A DNA stretch of 52,428 nt from Candidatus Krumholzibacteriia bacterium (GCA_024762975.1 JANTGJ010000009.1:1-52428), one strand, 5' to 3'; positions 39,257 to 50,622 are shown, counted from the stretch's first letter. Made by a program: numbers and translations. The notes: generated from the sequence alone by a model not told the origin.

Positions 39257-41380
39257 TCAGTCGAGCAGCCCGCTGTTTTCGAGCACGGCGCCCGTCTCGG
39301 CCAAGAGGCGCTCACTACCCTCCAGCGGAATCCGCAACTCGGCACAGAGACGTTCGATCTCTTCCAGATCGGCGAAGCCCTCGGCGTCCGGCTGCGAACC
39401 GCAGCGATGGCTGAGCAGATTGCCCACGGCCACGATTCGTACCAGATCATCAGCCGCCGAATCTGTCGGCGGCGCATGATGATGCCGCACTACCAGTTGC
39501 AGGTCCTTCGGCAGTTGCCATTTCTCGAGCAGGAGCTGACCGACCTCCGTGTGGTCGAATCCCAGAATCGATCTTTCGACAACTACCGAGTCGTGCGGCG
39601 CCGCACCCCGCTCGCGCAGGATCCGGCCGTACTGTTCCGGCTGATTCAACAATACGACGACCTTGCCGATGTCGTGCAGCACACCGGCGACAAAGGCCTC
39701 TTCCGGATCGGCGGCACGAGATTCCTGCGCGACACGGCGCGCCGCCAGCCCGCACTCGATCGAGTGTTGCCACAGGCTCTGGCCCCACAGGCCCACCTTC
39801 GTCTTTTCCAACGGAAAGAGCGAACGCATGGAAGCGGCCAGAACCAGCGACCGCACGGTGTTCCCACCCAGACGAACCACCGCCTGGTCCAGCGAGGTCG
39901 TCTCCTGTCCGCGCCCATACAGCGCGGAATTCGAGACGCGGATCAGGCGAGCGACGAGCGCCGGATCGCGGGACAGGACCTCGACCATCTGCGAAACCTG
40001 GCTGTCGGGATCGGCCAGCAGATCCAGGATGCGAGTAACCACATGCGGCATCGGAGGCAGTTCGTCGACCGCCGCAACCATCGCCGCCGCCGTCGCCGGA
40101 TCCGTGACGGAGCGCGCCGCCACCGACGAAGCAACCGGGGGTTTCGGAGCGGACTGTGCGACCGGCCGCGACACCGGCGCTCCCTCTCCCGGCGGCACGA
40201 CCTGCGCTACGACCAGTTCGAGATAGTGCAGTGGCCCCGGGGTAACCTCGCCCTCATCGGCATGCACATACAGCAGGTAGTCTTCCCCCGAAGCGCTCCC
40301 CAGCGGAATCAGGGCACAATCGCCGCCGGAAGGGTGCTCATCCAGTCGACGTAGAAGATCCGAGTCGAATACCTTGCCGAAGAAGGGCGCTCCCTGGTCG
40401 CGCACGAATCGGAAAGTCGGGTCGTCCTGGATGTGCGCCTGGACCCCCGGCAACTCGACGCCCTGCTCCTGGCCGACGACTCCGGGCCGAAAGCGACGGC
40501 AACGCACGACGCGATCCTCGCGCAGTGCGATCAACAGAAAGGTTTCGAAGGTATCTCGACAGAAGGCGAGCAGCTCGGAAACCTGCTCGCGCTTCCGGGT
40601 CAGGTTCCTCAGTTTCCCGAGGCTGCGCTTGTAGTTCAGGAAAGCCTGCTCGGCCGAGGCGCTTGCGGCGGTGGCCTCGCCGGCAGCCGGATCGGAGAGC
40701 CGAATCCAACCGCTGGCAATTCCCGTTTTCAGCGCCTTCATCGCCTGGTGGGAAGAGATCGGAGCCTCATCCAGTGCTTCGCGGACCGTGCGGCCGGCGG
40801 CGGCGGCTTCGAGCATCAGGCGCATCTGCGGACCCTGCGCAACCTCGTCACGCTCGACATCGGTCAGGCACAGCACACGCTCGGCGTTGGCCGCCCCGCG
40901 CAGGAATTCGCGGACCTCATCGACCTGACGAGCGGCATCCATCGAGGCTGCCGTGCAGTCGATCGACGGAGCCGGTGATTCGTTCGCAACGCCCACCTCA
41001 TTGAATTGGAATCGACCGCGTTCCCAGCTGAAGAGCTGGAATACGACCTCGCCAAGACCCAGTTCGAAGGCCTCCGCCACGCCCTCCGGTTCCGCGTTGT
41101 CCGACGCGCGCAGAAGCTCCAGCAAAGGCAGCCCCGTCTCGCGCCGGGCCTGGACCAGGGTCTCGTAGCGCTTCGCATCGAGGAAGCCCCGGACGAAGAG
41201 TACCGACAGCGACTTGAGATCCGCCCGTTCCGAGTCGGCTCCGATGATCCGGCCGTCCCGGACGCACAGGTTCAACACCTGCCCATCCTGGGTCACGGTC
41301 AATACGCCCTCCTGATTCATATGAGCCAGGAAGGACAGCAGATCTCCTGCCGAAAACTTGGTCAGATCGCCCTGAAGCAT
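39257..41380 (-). CDS. PATAN (DUF4388) plus HDOD domain signalling protein
   Basis: N-term 'MLQGDLTKFSAGDLLSFLAHMNQEGVLTVTQDGQVLNLCVRDGRIIGADSE'; C-term 'LPPMPHVVTRILDLLADPDSQVSQMVEVLSRDPALVARLIRVSNSALYG...ECGLAARRVAQES...VAGVLHDIGKVVVL'. Confidence 0.9.
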   Translation of the reverse strand: MLQGDLTKFSAGDLLSFLAHMNQEGVLTVTQDGQVLNLCVRDGRIIGADSERADLKSLSVLFVRGFLDAKRYETLVQARRETGLPLLELLRASDNAEPEGVAEAFELGLGEVVFQLFSWERGRFQFNEVGVANESPAPSIDCTAASMDAARQVDEVREFLRGAANAERVLCLTDVERDEVAQGPQMRLMLEAAAAGRTVREALDEAPISSHQAMKALKTGIASGWIRLSDPAAGEATAASASAEQAFLNYKRSLGKLRNLTRKREQVSELLAFCRDTFETFLLIALREDRVVRCRRFRPGVVGQEQGVELPGVQAHIQDDPTFRFVRDQGAPFFGKVFDSDLLRRLDEHPSGGDCALIPLGSASGEDYLLYVHADEGEVTPGPLHYLELVVAQVVPPGEGAPVSRPVAQSAPKPPVASSVAARSVTDPATAAAMVAAVDELPPMPHVVTRILDLLADPDSQVSQMVEVLSRDPALVARLIRVSNSALYGRGQETTSLDQAVVRLGGNTVRSLVLAASMRSLFPLEKTKVGLWGQSLWQHSIECGLAARRVAQESRAADPEEAFVAGVLHDIGKVVVLLNQPEQYGRILRERGAAPHDSVVVERSILGFDHTEVGQLLLEKWQLPKDLQLVVRHHHAPPTDSAADDLVRIVAVGNLLSHRCGSQPDAEGFADLEEIERLCAELRIPLEGSERLLAETGAVLENSGLLD

Positions 41381-41475
41381 GTACCTCTCCACCACTCCGC
41401 GGAACTCTCGCGTCTTCTTCTTATCGGCAAGCGGCGCAACGACTCAACCGCGATTCAGCCGCCGGGAACGAAAAA

Positions 41476-41506
41476 CCGGCCGAATCCTGAAGGAGGATCC
41501 GGCCGG
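41476..41506 (-). terminator. Rho-independent terminator of the mutAB operon
   Basis: CCGGCCGAATCC...GGATCCGGCCGG stem; minus strand continues into TTTTT (AAAAA at 41471-41475). Confidence 0.85.
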
Positions 41507-41526
41507 CGTCGTCGTGGTTCCGTGAC

Positions 41527-43707
41527 TCAATAGCCGAGGCGTCGATTCAGTTCATGCAGGAGCTTCTCGGCTGCCAGTGGAATGACCGTGCCCGGACCGA
41601 AAATGGCCGCCGCACCATTCTCCCGCAGGTACTCGTAGTCCTGCGATGGTATGACCCCTCCGCAGATGACCAGAATGTCCTCGCGGCCCAACTTCTTCAG
41701 CTCGGCGACCAGCTGCGGCAGCAGGGTCTTGTGCCCCGCGGCCAGGCTGCTCATGCCGACGATGTGGACATCGTTCTCCACGGCCTGGCGCGCGGTTTCC
41801 TCGGGAGTCTGGAACAGCGGGCCGACATCGACATCGAAGCCCAGGTCGGCGAAAGCCGTGGCCACCACCTTGGCGCCCCGGTCGTGTCCATCCTGGCCCA
41901 TCTTGGCCACGAGAATGCGCGGTCTCCGGCCCTCGTTCTTCTCGAAGGCGGCGATCAGTTCGGCGATGCGGTCGATGTCGTCCTCCTTCGCGAACTCGGA
42001 CGAGTACACACCGCTGATGGTGCGGATCTCGGCCTGATGACGGCCGCAGATCGTTTCCACGGCATCGGAGATCTCGCCCAGGGTGGCTCGCTTGGTGGCA
42101 GCCTCGACTGCCAGCGCAAGCAGGTTGCCTTCGCCGGTGCGTGCGCAGTCGGTCAACGCTTCGAGCGCCGCCCCGACCGCCGCGCTGTCGCGTCCGGACC
42201 GCAATTCCTCCAGCCGCACAACCTGCTGGCGCCGGACCTCGGTATTGTCGACCTCGAGAATCTCGATCGGATCCTCCTTCGGCAAGCGGTATTTGTTCAC
42301 GCCGACGATGATTTCTGCGCCCGAGTCGATATGCGCCTGCCGCCGCGCCGACGCTTCCTCGATGCGCAGCTTCGGCAATCCGGCCTCGATGGCCTGGGCC
42401 ATGCCGCCGTGCGACTCGACTTCCTGGATGTGGCCCCAGGCCTGCTGGATCAGCTCATCGGTCAGCTTCTCCAGGTACCACGAGCCGCCCCAGGGATCGA
42501 TCGAACGGCAGATTCCGGTCTCTTCCTGGAGAAACAGTTGTGTGTTGCGTGCGATGCGGGCCGAAAACTCGGTCGGCAGCGCGATGGCCTCGTCCAGGGC
42601 GTTGGTATGCAGCGACTGTGTATGCCCCAGCGCCGCGGCCATGCCCTCGATGCAGGTGCGCGCCACGTTGTTGAACGGGTCCTGTTCGGCCAGCGACCAG
42701 CCCGAAGTCTGCGAATGCGTGCGCAACGCCATCGACTTCGTGTTCTGCGGGTCGAACTGCTTGATCATGTGCGCCCAGAGCACCCGGCCGGCGCGCAGCT
42801 TGGCCATCTCCATGAAATAGTTCATACCCTCTGCCCAGAAGAAGGACAGCCGCGGCGCGAACTCGTCGATCTTCAGACCGGCGGCCAGCCCGGTGCGCAC
42901 ATACTCCAGACCATCGGCCAGGGTGTAGGCCAACTCCAGGTCCGCCGTCGCGCCGGCCTCCTGCATGTGGTATCCGCTGATCGAGATACTGTTGAACTTG
43001 GGCATGTTCTGCGCCGTATAGCTGAAGATATCCGCGATGATCTTCATGCTGAAGTCGGGCGGGTAGATGTATGTGTTGCGGACCATGTACTCCTTCAGGA
43101 TGTCATTCTGGATCGTGCCGGCGAGTTGATCCAACCCGGCTCCCTGCTCCAGGGCCGCCACGATGTAGAACGCCAGGACCGGCAGCACGGCTCCATTCAT
43201 GGTCATCGAAACGGACATCCGGTCCAGCGGGATGCCGTCGAAGAGCACTTTCATGTCCTCGACCGAATCGATCGCCACGCCGGCCTTGCCCACATCTCCG
43301 ACCACCCGCGGATGATCGCTGTCATACCCGCGGTGGGTGGCCAAATCGAAAGCGACCGACAAGCCTTTTTGCCCCGCCGCGAGATTGCGGCGGTAGAAAG
43401 CATTGCTCTCTTCGGCGGTGGAAAAGCCCGCATACTGGCGGATGGTCCATGGCCGCGTGACGTACATGGTGGCGTAGGGTCCGCGAAGATACGGCGGCAG
43501 GCCGGCCAGATGCCCCAGGTGATCCAGCTCGCCGCTCTCGGCGGCCGTATACAAAGGCGCCACTTCGATCCGTTCGTTCGTCATCCAGTTCGAAGCAGCC
43601 AACGCGGTTCCGGTGGTGGTCTCGAAGTCCTCATTCCAGCGCGCACGGTCGCCCGCAGCAACGGCCGGTTCGCGTTCGATCCTGCTGAAGTCGGGAATGC
43701 GGCTCAT
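41527..43707 (-). CDS. mutB: Methylmalonyl-CoA mutase large (catalytic) subunit
   Basis: 726 aa; '[58 protein letters not shown]', '[11 protein letters not shown]', B12 site '[37 protein letters not shown]'. Confidence 0.97.
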   Translation of the reverse strand: MSRIPDFSRIEREPAVAAGDRARWNEDFETTTGTALAASNWMTNERIEVAPLYTAAESGELDHLGHLAGLPPYLRGPYATMYVTRPWTIRQYAGFSTAEESNAFYRRNLAAGQKGLSVAFDLATHRGYDSDHPRVVGDVGKAGVAIDSVEDMKVLFDGIPLDRMSVSMTMNGAVLPVLAFYIVAALEQGAGLDQLAGTIQNDILKEYMVRNTYIYPPDFSMKIIADIFSYTAQNMPKFNSISISGYHMQEAGATADLELAYTLADGLEYVRTGLAAGLKIDEFAPRLSFFWAEGMNYFMEMAKLRAGRVLWAHMIKQFDPQNTKSMALRTHSQTSGWSLAEQDPFNNVARTCIEGMAAALGHTQSLHTNALDEAIALPTEFSARIARNTQLFLQEETGICRSIDPWGGSWYLEKLTDELIQQAWGHIQEVESHGGMAQAIEAGLPKLRIEEASARRQAHIDSGAEIIVGVNKYRLPKEDPIEILEVDNTEVRRQQVVRLEELRSGRDSAAVGAALEALTDCARTGEGNLLALAVEAATKRATLGEISDAVETICGRHQAEIRTISGVYSSEFAKEDDIDRIAELIAAFEKNEGRRPRILVAKMGQDGHDRGAKVVATAFADLGFDVDVGPLFQTPEETARQAVENDVHIVGMSSLAAGHKTLLPQLVAELKKLGREDILVICGGVIPSQDYEYLRENGAAAIFGPGTVIPLAAEKLLHELNRRLGY

Positions 43708-45872
43708 CGGGCCACCTCCTCGTCGGTCAGGGTGTTGATCAGGGTTCCCAACGTCGTCAGGGCGTCGCTGCGCAGGTTCAGAAAGTCCACCACACCGAAC
43801 GCCCGCAGCGATTCCTCCAGCGCACCGGGCTGGCCGGCCAGGTAGAGATAGGGCGACGAGTCGAGGCGTTGCAGGGCTTCGGCGGTCGGAAGGGCCAACT
43901 CGGCGTAGGTCTCATCCAGGCCGACGAGCACGACCGTGGTCGCGCCGCTCGCCGAAGCAGCATCGACCACCGCAGCCGGTTCGGTGAAGAATTCTTCCGC
44001 GAGAACCTCGAAGCCGCCCACGGCGAAGAAGCGTCGAGTGAAGTCCAGGCGAGGCATGTAGCGGGCGAAATCACCCAGGCAGGCGAAGAATACTCGGCCG
44101 GCTGCCGGCCGGTCGGTGGCCATCTTCACCACCCGGTGGCGCAGCAATTCGAACGGGGCGCTGTCACGCCGCAGGGGCACGCTTTCGACTTCGTCCGAAT
44201 CGTTCCCGCCGGCAGACCACGTCGCCAGTTCGCCCAGTGTCGCACCGTGCAGGGCCGCCTCGGCCAGCAGGGTCAACGGAGGTACGGCGCCGGAATCAAC
44301 AGCCTCGATCCGACCCCTGGTTTCGGCCAGGTGGCGGCCACGATCTTCCGCGCGCGCCGCTTCCGCGGCCTGCGAACGCTCGGCAGCGAATGCCTTGCGA
44401 TCGAATTCGCGCGCCGCATGAGTCGCCTCGGCCGGATTCGCATACTGGTTCGTTCCGATCTGCACCTGCTTGCGCACGGCCATCCGATCGGCTCGTTTCG
44501 AGGCGACAGCGGCAATGCGCCCCTGTAGCGAACCCGACTCCAGCGTGGCAAGCAATCCGCCCTCAGCCTCGATCGCCTGCAGGTTCTCCCAGGCCTTCGC
44601 GGCCAGATCAGCCGTCAGCTTTTCGATATAGTACGAACCGCCGGCCGGGTCGGCGACGTGGTCGAAGTGGCATTCACCGGCCAGGATCAACTGCTGATTG
44701 CGGGCGATGCGCCGCCCGAACTCGTCGGGCAGCGAATCGACTTCGTCGAAACGGGCAACGTGCAGGCTATCGACACCGCCGAAAACCGCCGACATCGCCT
44801 GGGTTGTGCTACGCAAGAGATTCGCGTGGATATCCAACGTGCTCTGGGTGCGGCGACTGGTACGCGCATGCACGCGAATCCCGGCCGCCGCTTCCGGACA
44901 GCCGGAGGCCGCCAATACATCGTGCCACAGTAGGCGCAATGCGCGCAGCTTGGCGATCTCCATGAAAAAATCCGAGCCGATGGAAAGATGGAATTGCAAG
45001 CGACGGGCTGCGGTCGCCGGATCGATCTCAGCGGCTTCCGCGTGGCGCAAATGCTCGATCGCCGCGGCCAGAGTACAGCCCAGGCCGAGCGCCGCGTCGG
45101 CCCCGCCATCATGCCAGGTATCCTCCTCGGCGACCAACGTACGCAACCCGGGGCTGTTCGCCTCGGCCCAGCGAGTCAATTCGGCCAACTCGGCGTACGC
45201 TTGCTCACAGCCCTGGGGCAACGAACCGGATCGCGCCAGTTCCGCGGCCGGATCGTAGCCGACGCAACCGGTGAATCCGTCGTGACGAATCTCCTGTTTG
45301 TCCAAGTGCGCCAGAATCAAGGCCGCCAGCGCATAGGAGCCACTGCCGGCACCCGTCAACAGCGGTGTTCGCCCCAGACTGATGCCCGCCAGCGCCGCTT
45401 CCAGATCACGGAGCCCCTGGATCGAGGTACCGCCTTCCCCCACCGCGCCGGTCTCGGCTTCATCGGCATCGAGTCCCTGCCGGCCGGCGGCATCCAGCAC
45501 CAGGTTCAGCGCTGTTTGTCCCCGCTGCAGGTCCTCGCGCGCGGCCGCATTGAACTCGGCCGCCCGGGGCAGGGTCAGCTCCTGGGCCACCCACCAGGGC
45601 GCTGCCCGGTACCCTCCGGCGGTCGCACCCCGCACGTACGGCGCCTGCCCGGGCAGGCTATCGGACCACGGCAGATCCTGCGTGTCCTGTTCCGTATAGA
45701 GCGGACCGATTTCCAACCCCTCGAGGGTACGTGTAAACAATTTTTTCGCGAAAGGGGCACCGCGCAACAAACGCTCGGCCTCTTGCTTCCACTCCTGCAG
45801 ACCCGCGGGAGAAAAACTCGCCGACAGATCGAAGTGTTGGGTCGGGTCCGGGTGCGTCGAATCGTTGGACAT
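43704..45872 (-). CDS. mutA: Methylmalonyl-CoA mutase small subunit
   Basis: 722 aa, homologous layout without the DGHDRG B12 motif; '[36 protein letters not shown]', ATGA overlap with mutB. Confidence 0.93.
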   Translation of the reverse strand: MSNDSTHPDPTQHFDLSASFSPAGLQEWKQEAERLLRGAPFAKKLFTRTLEGLEIGPLYTEQDTQDLPWSDSLPGQAPYVRGATAGGYRAAPWWVAQELTLPRAAEFNAAAREDLQRGQTALNLVLDAAGRQGLDADEAETGAVGEGGTSIQGLRDLEAALAGISLGRTPLLTGAGSGSYALAALILAHLDKQEIRHDGFTGCVGYDPAAELARSGSLPQGCEQAYAELAELTRWAEANSPGLRTLVAEEDTWHDGGADAALGLGCTLAAAIEHLRHAEAAEIDPATAARRLQFHLSIGSDFFMEIAKLRALRLLWHDVLAASGCPEAAAGIRVHARTSRRTQSTLDIHANLLRSTTQAMSAVFGGVDSLHVARFDEVDSLPDEFGRRIARNQQLILAGECHFDHVADPAGGSYYIEKLTADLAAKAWENLQAIEAEGGLLATLESGSLQGRIAAVASKRADRMAVRKQVQIGTNQYANPAEATHAAREFDRKAFAAERSQAAEAARAEDRGRHLAETRGRIEAVDSGAVPPLTLLAEAALHGATLGELATWSAGGNDSDEVESVPLRRDSAPFELLRHRVVKMATDRPAAGRVFFACLGDFARYMPRLDFTRRFFAVGGFEVLAEEFFTEPAAVVDAASASGATTVVLVGLDETYAELALPTAEALQRLDSSPYLYLAGQPGALEESLRAFGVVDFLNLRSDALTTLGTLINTLTDEEVAR

Positions 45873-46119
45873 CAGCCTTACCTCGTCGATTTGTTACCCC
45901 AAGCGACAGAAAACGCGTGCGATTGTGAAGCGGTTGTACCACAGGATCTTTCATTGGATGGTAATTTCGTTCCGGGTCGCGAGCAAAGTCAAGGGGGGCG
46001 GCCAAATCAGTTAATATTTTGACAGCGTTACGCAACCAATTGTATTTGATTCAGATAACGCAGCGTCGGCGGCTCCAATGAACCGCCGACACCTAAAAAA
46101 CCCTGCCGGGCCGGGTACG

Positions 46120-46551
46120 CTACTGGATGGCGATGACCTGGACACCGTCGTGCGCCGTGGCCTCGTCCACATAGCCCACCGCGCCCGGTGTGGAGGCCAC
46201 GTAGGCTACCAACTCGGCTTCGGTTGCGAACTCGGTCGGCATCTCGCCGGTTCCCGAGAAGACGGCCTTTTTCCAGAACGTCGTGAACTGTTTCGAGCTC
46301 TTCTTGACGTAGGTCTTGAAGAATCCATCGGACAGGTCGCCCTTGCCCAGCATACTCAATACGACGCGCGAGCCATCGCTCCAGTTGCCGGTCTTGCCCA
46401 GAAATACCTTCTGCACCTCACCCTGCGACAAGGCGTTGTCCGGAATGCCCGGGTGCCCGATCAGGATCGGTCCCGCCAGCGCGCTACCCGCCCCCAGAAC
46501 AGCAGCACACACGAGGGCCGGAATCAGAGCTTTGTTCATTTTGCGATTCAT
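46120..46551 (-). CDS. Small PstS-like (phosphate-type) substrate-binding protein, single-lobe size
   Basis: 143 aa with signal peptide; 'NALSQGEVQKVFLGKTGNWSDGSRVVLSMLGKGDLSDGFFKTYVKKSSKQFTTFWKKAVFSGTGEMP', 'VASTPGAVGYVDE'. Confidence 0.88.
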   Translation of the reverse strand: MNRKMNKALIPALVCAAVLGAGSALAGPILIGHPGIPDNALSQGEVQKVFLGKTGNWSDGSRVVLSMLGKGDLSDGFFKTYVKKSSKQFTTFWKKAVFSGTGEMPTEFATEAELVAYVASTPGAVGYVDEATAHDGVQVIAIQ

Positions 46552-46572
46552 GATTTCTCCTTTCCCTCGTGT

Positions 46573-47820
46573 CTAGAAGTAGAACGTGGATTTGGCGATG
46601 AAGAGGTACCAATCCTCTTCCGTCAGCGCGATGCCATCGTTCAGAGTGGATTCGACGTCACCGACCCCCTGCATCGCGTGACCCTCGATCTTGAGCAACC
46701 AGTTGTCGGTAACGTCCGCCCGCAGGGTCAAGGCAATGTCACGCTGCTTGTAGTCGAAACCGTCGCCTTCGCGAACGGTATAGTCGGGATAGTACATCGC
46801 GAAAATGCCACCGATCTGGAAGGTATCATTCCACTGCCAGGCAGCCTGGCCGTACCAGCCTCCGCGTCGATCCTTCAGGTCCAGATCCATCGTCGTCGTT
46901 GTCGGCAGCGGCGGCGTCAAACCCGTCGGGACGACCAGTCCCTTGAGTTCCATGTCCACGAAAGCGCGATTGAACTCGTACGCCAACAGCAGGCGATCGG
47001 TCGTGTATTCCGCCGACAGCACGTACCACGGCGTGGCGTCCATATGAAACTCCGGGTCGATCGGGCCCAGCGGAGACGAGAACGTGCCGATACCGCTCAA
47101 CTCACCGTGAAACCAGGACGCACCGAAACGCAGGCCCTCGACCATGGTGTTCCAGCGCAGCGCTCCTCCGTACACAGCCTTGGTCTCGGAGCGATAACCG
47201 GTCAGTGGCAAGGCACTGCCGTACACATTGGCCAGAATCAGCTGGGTCAGTTCGCTGACCGGCCAGACGTCGCGTTCCACGTCGACGGTTCCGACAAAAG
47301 CATCGTATTCGAAGCTGTTCGCATCGCCGATTTCGAAGGAACCATAGATGCTGCCGCCCTCGAAACCGTTCATCACGTTGCGCATGGATTCGGTATAGAC
47401 CGCCTGCGGCAACAGGATCGAGTTGCGAATCATGTCCACGTCACGGGTCTGGTTGTAGAGACCGAACGGCGTCTTGACCTTGCCGACGCGCAGGCCCAAC
47501 CAGTCGCGCCAGCGGTAGTCTCCGTACGCCCAGTCCAGCACGACGTTTTCGTTGCCGCTACTGCCGAGGTTCCGGCTCATCAGCTGTGCGCCGACACGCA
47601 AATTGTCCGACACCGGCGCCGAAACGTTCAGCAGGAATTCGTTGAAGGCGAAGCTTCCGTCAACGGTCGGAGCCAGGTAGTTGTATTCGGTCGAGTTCAT
47701 GTAACCCTGGCTGACGATCCCGTGGAAGACGGGCTGCCCGGCCCAGGCTACGGATCCCGCCGCCAGTACGACGAGCAGGGCCGTTGCCCACAGGATCGAC
47801 CTTTTCCAAGTCTGCAACAT
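46573..47820 (-). CDS. Outer-membrane beta-barrel porin
   Basis: ATG at 47820 with GGAGGTATTGCAC upstream; signal peptide; alternating beta pattern 'VSDNLRVGAQLMSRNLGS', 'LRVGKVKTPFGLYNQTRDVDMIRNSILLPQAVYTE'; terminal aromatic '...LFIAKSTFYF'. Confidence 0.87.
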   Translation of the reverse strand: MLQTWKRSILWATALLVVLAAGSVAWAGQPVFHGIVSQGYMNSTEYNYLAPTVDGSFAFNEFLLNVSAPVSDNLRVGAQLMSRNLGSSGNENVVLDWAYGDYRWRDWLGLRVGKVKTPFGLYNQTRDVDMIRNSILLPQAVYTESMRNVMNGFEGGSIYGSFEIGDANSFEYDAFVGTVDVERDVWPVSELTQLILANVYGSALPLTGYRSETKAVYGGALRWNTMVEGLRFGASWFHGELSGIGTFSSPLGPIDPEFHMDATPWYVLSAEYTTDRLLLAYEFNRAFVDMELKGLVVPTGLTPPLPTTTTMDLDLKDRRGGWYGQAAWQWNDTFQIGGIFAMYYPDYTVREGDGFDYKQRDIALTLRADVTDNWLLKIEGHAMQGVGDVESTLNDGIALTEEDWYLFIAKSTFYF

Positions 47821-47892
47821 GTGCAATACCTCCGATTCAGTTTGCGCACTACGTACCACTACGGTTTTCGAGACATGAATGCCGGCGCGGGC

Positions 47893-49686
47893 TCAGACCG
47901 TACTCAGGGTCTCCCATTCGGATTCGCCGACGAGGACTTCCTCCGCTTCCCCGCCTGTGGGAGGCCCTGCCGGGCTTCCCGGTCCGCTGGAATTCTCCAG
48001 ACGGAATCCGCTGAGCACCTCCTGCAACTGGTCGGCCTGGTTGGACAGGTCGGATGCGGCGGAGGCCATTTCCTCGCTGCGGGCCGCATTGCTCTGGGTG
48101 ATATCGTCGATCGACTGGATGCCGGAGCTGATCTCGCGGATCCCCTCTGCCTGCCGGTTCGAGGAGTCCGAGATCTCGTTCATCAGGTTGGAAGTCTCGA
48201 CGATACCTTCACGGATCTCATTGAACGAGTCGCTGGTCTGCCGGGTCAGTTCCGAGCCGGTCTGGACTCGTTTGATCGTATCCTCGATCAGACTCGCTGT
48301 CTCGCGGGCGGCTTTCGCACTGCGGCCGGCGAGGTTGCGCACCTCCTCGGCCACGACGGCGAAGCCCTTGCCGTGCTGACCGGCGCGGGCAGCTTCGACG
48401 GCGGCGTTCAGAGCCAGCAGGTTGGTCTGGAACGCGATACCATCGATCACCTGGATGATCTTGGCGATCTCCTCACTGCTCGCGGTGATTCGCGACATGG
48501 CGTCGGTCAGCGTACTCATCTTCTGGATGCCCTGGGTAAATGCCTTCGACGTTCCATCGGTCAATTGATTCGCCCGATCCGCCCCCTCGGCATTCTGCCG
48601 GATCTGCTCGGTGATTTCGGTCGTCGAACTGGAGATTTCCTCGAGCGATGCCGCCTGATTGGTCGTGTCATTGGACAACGAATGGCTCGTCGTACTGATC
48701 AGGTCGGTCCCCGCATTGACCTGGTGCGCCGAGCTCTTGATGTTGCGGATCATCCTGCGCAGCTGTTCGACCATCCCGGCCAGGGACTGCCCGAAGCTAT
48801 CCTGGGGCGAGTGCACCTTCACATCACAGGTCAGGTCGCCCTGCGCGATCCGCTCGGCCACGGTCGCCTTTTCCTCCAGACCATCGGCCATGGTGTTCAG
48901 CGCCTGGGCCAACTGCCCAATCTCGTCACTGCTGCCGACTGACAATCGGCGCGAGAGGTTCCCGTCACCGACTTCGTTGGCCAGCTGAACGGCATCTTTC
49001 AACGCTCGCAGGATACCCCGGTTGACGATCCACCAGATCACGATTCCGGAGAGTGTGAGCATGACAAAGAAGACGACCAGGGAGATGTTGATCTGTCGCT
49101 TCGAGCCGGCAGCCATCGTATCGAGCGATCCGACCAGGCTGGCAGCGCAGTCATCACGCAGGGTGGTCATCCGGCCCTCGATATCGGATTGGCGCCGAGA
49201 CAATTCCGCGGCATCGGATCGAATCGAGTCGGAAGTCTCCATACGTGCCATCGCGCCGTAGACACGGGTTGCATCCCGGCTGAAGGCAGCGCAATCACCG
49301 GACAGCGCCTCCACCTCGTCGTGGATCCTGGGGGCGAGTCGGTTGCAGGCGTTGATGCGTTGGAGGGTCGCGGCGACGATTTCCGCCTTTTTGCCGGCCT
49401 CGACCAACAAATCCTCTTCGCCCATGATGACCGCGTCGTTGTAGAGCTTTCTCTGGATCCCGAATTCCGCCAGAGTCTCCTGACACATCTGCGTGGCCGG
49501 AAATATTTCTTCGGCGACCTGCGAGATGGTATCGGATTGCCGCGCCGTCTGCTGAAAGCCCAGCAGAGTGGACAGCGCGAATCCGAACACGAGGAATGAG
49601 ATGCCCATCCAGATCTTGCCGGAAATTGCCAGGGAACCCAGGAAAGGGATGGTCCCCTGCCGGTCGGTTGAGGGTTGGGTCTTCAT
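47893..49686 (-). CDS. Methyl-accepting chemotaxis protein
   Basis: Two TM helices flanking a ~170-aa extracytoplasmic region, HAMP, signalling tip '[53 protein letters not shown]'. Confidence 0.96.
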   Translation of the reverse strand: MKTQPSTDRQGTIPFLGSLAISGKIWMGISFLVFGFALSTLLGFQQTARQSDTISQVAEEIFPATQMCQETLAEFGIQRKLYNDAVIMGEEDLLVEAGKKAEIVAATLQRINACNRLAPRIHDEVEALSGDCAAFSRDATRVYGAMARMETSDSIRSDAAELSRRQSDIEGRMTTLRDDCAASLVGSLDTMAAGSKRQINISLVVFFVMLTLSGIVIWWIVNRGILRALKDAVQLANEVGDGNLSRRLSVGSSDEIGQLAQALNTMADGLEEKATVAERIAQGDLTCDVKVHSPQDSFGQSLAGMVEQLRRMIRNIKSSAHQVNAGTDLISTTSHSLSNDTTNQAASLEEISSSTTEITEQIRQNAEGADRANQLTDGTSKAFTQGIQKMSTLTDAMSRITASSEEIAKIIQVIDGIAFQTNLLALNAAVEAARAGQHGKGFAVVAEEVRNLAGRSAKAARETASLIEDTIKRVQTGSELTRQTSDSFNEIREGIVETSNLMNEISDSSNRQAEGIREISSGIQSIDDITQSNAARSEEMASAASDLSNQADQLQEVLSGFRLENSSGPGSPAGPPTGGEAEEVLVGESEWETLSTV

Positions 49687-49830
49687 GATTGAGTCATGCT
49701 CCCGGTTGAAGCGAACACAGGTACCGGACGCTTGTGCGCCCGCCCTTGGTTTCGGATACAGAACCCGTCACTTTAGTGGGATTAGGGGATTTCTTTATGA
49801 TTAATTTAAGGATTTAAGATGGTTTCAGCC

Positions 49831-49850
49831 CGGTTTCGACCGGTTTCGAC
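49831..49850. repeat. Tandem 10-bp repeat CGGTTTCGAC x2 in the intergenic region
   Basis: Two exact adjacent copies between the MCP and TetR genes. Confidence 0.8.
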
Positions 49851-49870
49851 CACGAACCACGCGACGGGTT

Positions 49871-50473
49871 TCAGTCAGAATCAGACGGGGCCAGTAGACC
49901 GGACAGCAGGAAGTCGGTCACGGCCGGTGCCCGTCCCGCCAATCGAGTGTTTCGGCGCGACAGCACCCAATCGGTGGCCATCTCGTCCAACACGCCGAAG
50001 ACAGCTTTGGCTACGAACGTGGGTTCGAGGTCCCGCCGAAACTCACCCTCGGCCTGCCCCTGCTCGATCACGCGGGTCAGGACCTCGAGGTAGTCACCGA
50101 CCAGGGTGCGCGACAGATGCGCCAGAACATGCAGACTATGCCTCAACTCGACCTGGGTAATGATGGCCAGATCGCGGTCTTCACCAACCAGCGACAAGTG
50201 GAGATCGACGATCCCGGTCAGCTTCTCACGAGCGGTCGCGACGGCAGCCAGGCGTTCGCGCCCTTCGTGACTGAAACGCTCCATTGCCCGTTCAAAGAGC
50301 CTCAGCAGCAATTCTTCCTTGTTCTTGAAATACAGGTAGATGGTGCCGTCGGCGACGCCGGCCCGGGCTGCGATCCGGGCCACGGTCGTGTGGTAGTAAC
50401 CGTGTTGCGCGATTTCCACCACGGCGGCATCGAGGATGCGCTGTTGCTTGTTGTCATTGGATTTGCGCGCCAT
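49871..50473 (-). CDS. TetR-family transcriptional regulator (probable fatty-acid/acyl-CoA responsive, FadR-like)
   Basis: 'QRILDAAVVEIAQHGYYHTTVARIAARAGVADGTIYLYFKNKEELLLRLFERAMERF' HTH; divergent from a FadN-type gene. Confidence 0.92.
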   Translation of the reverse strand: MARKSNDNKQQRILDAAVVEIAQHGYYHTTVARIAARAGVADGTIYLYFKNKEELLLRLFERAMERFSHEGRERLAAVATAREKLTGIVDLHLSLVGEDRDLAIITQVELRHSLHVLAHLSRTLVGDYLEVLTRVIEQGQAEGEFRRDLEPTFVAKAVFGVLDEMATDWVLSRRNTRLAGRAPAVTDFLLSGLLAPSDSD

Positions 50474-50592
50474 CAATGAATCCCTGTTCAGCGACAACCG
50501 AGGTCCGGAGTTCTCCACTTCGAACGATACCCAAAGCATTATAACAACAATTTTATCAAGCTACAAGACAGATAGCCGATCTTCCAAAACCA

Positions 50593-50621
50593 TTGACAGT
50601 TTCGTAAATGCCGTCTACCAT
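50593..50621 (+). promoter_or_regulatory. Sigma70-type promoter of the beta-oxidation gene
   Basis: TTGACA (50593-50598), 17-bp spacer, TACCAT (50616-50621). Confidence 0.65.
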
Positions 50622-50622
50622 G

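Noticed and set aside
41554-43845. 763-aa plus-strand ORF antisense to mutB
   Set aside because: Shadow of the highly conserved methylmalonyl-CoA mutase frame.
46065-46090. GTCGGCGG/CCGCCGAC hairpin near AAAAAA as a terminator of the PstS-like gene
   Set aside because: The A-run is on the wrong side to give a U-tract for the minus-strand gene; it may be a 3' stem-loop but I cannot call it a terminator.
45873-46119. Possible cobalamin riboswitch upstream of the B12-dependent mutase
   Set aside because: No recognisable B12-box-like sequence (GCCACTG-type) or suitable structure seen by eye; a covariance search would be needed.
46078-48942. 954-aa plus-strand ORF spanning the PstS-like, porin and part of the MCP gene
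   Set aside because: Remarkably long and open even through intergenic gaps, but the composition is His/Arg/Gly/Asp-rich noise and all three antisense genes have strong family signatures and ribosome-binding sites.
50538-50543. TATAAT on the minus strand upstream of the TetR gene
   Set aside because: Perfect -10 hexamer but no good -35 at 16-18 bp; not claimed as a promoter.
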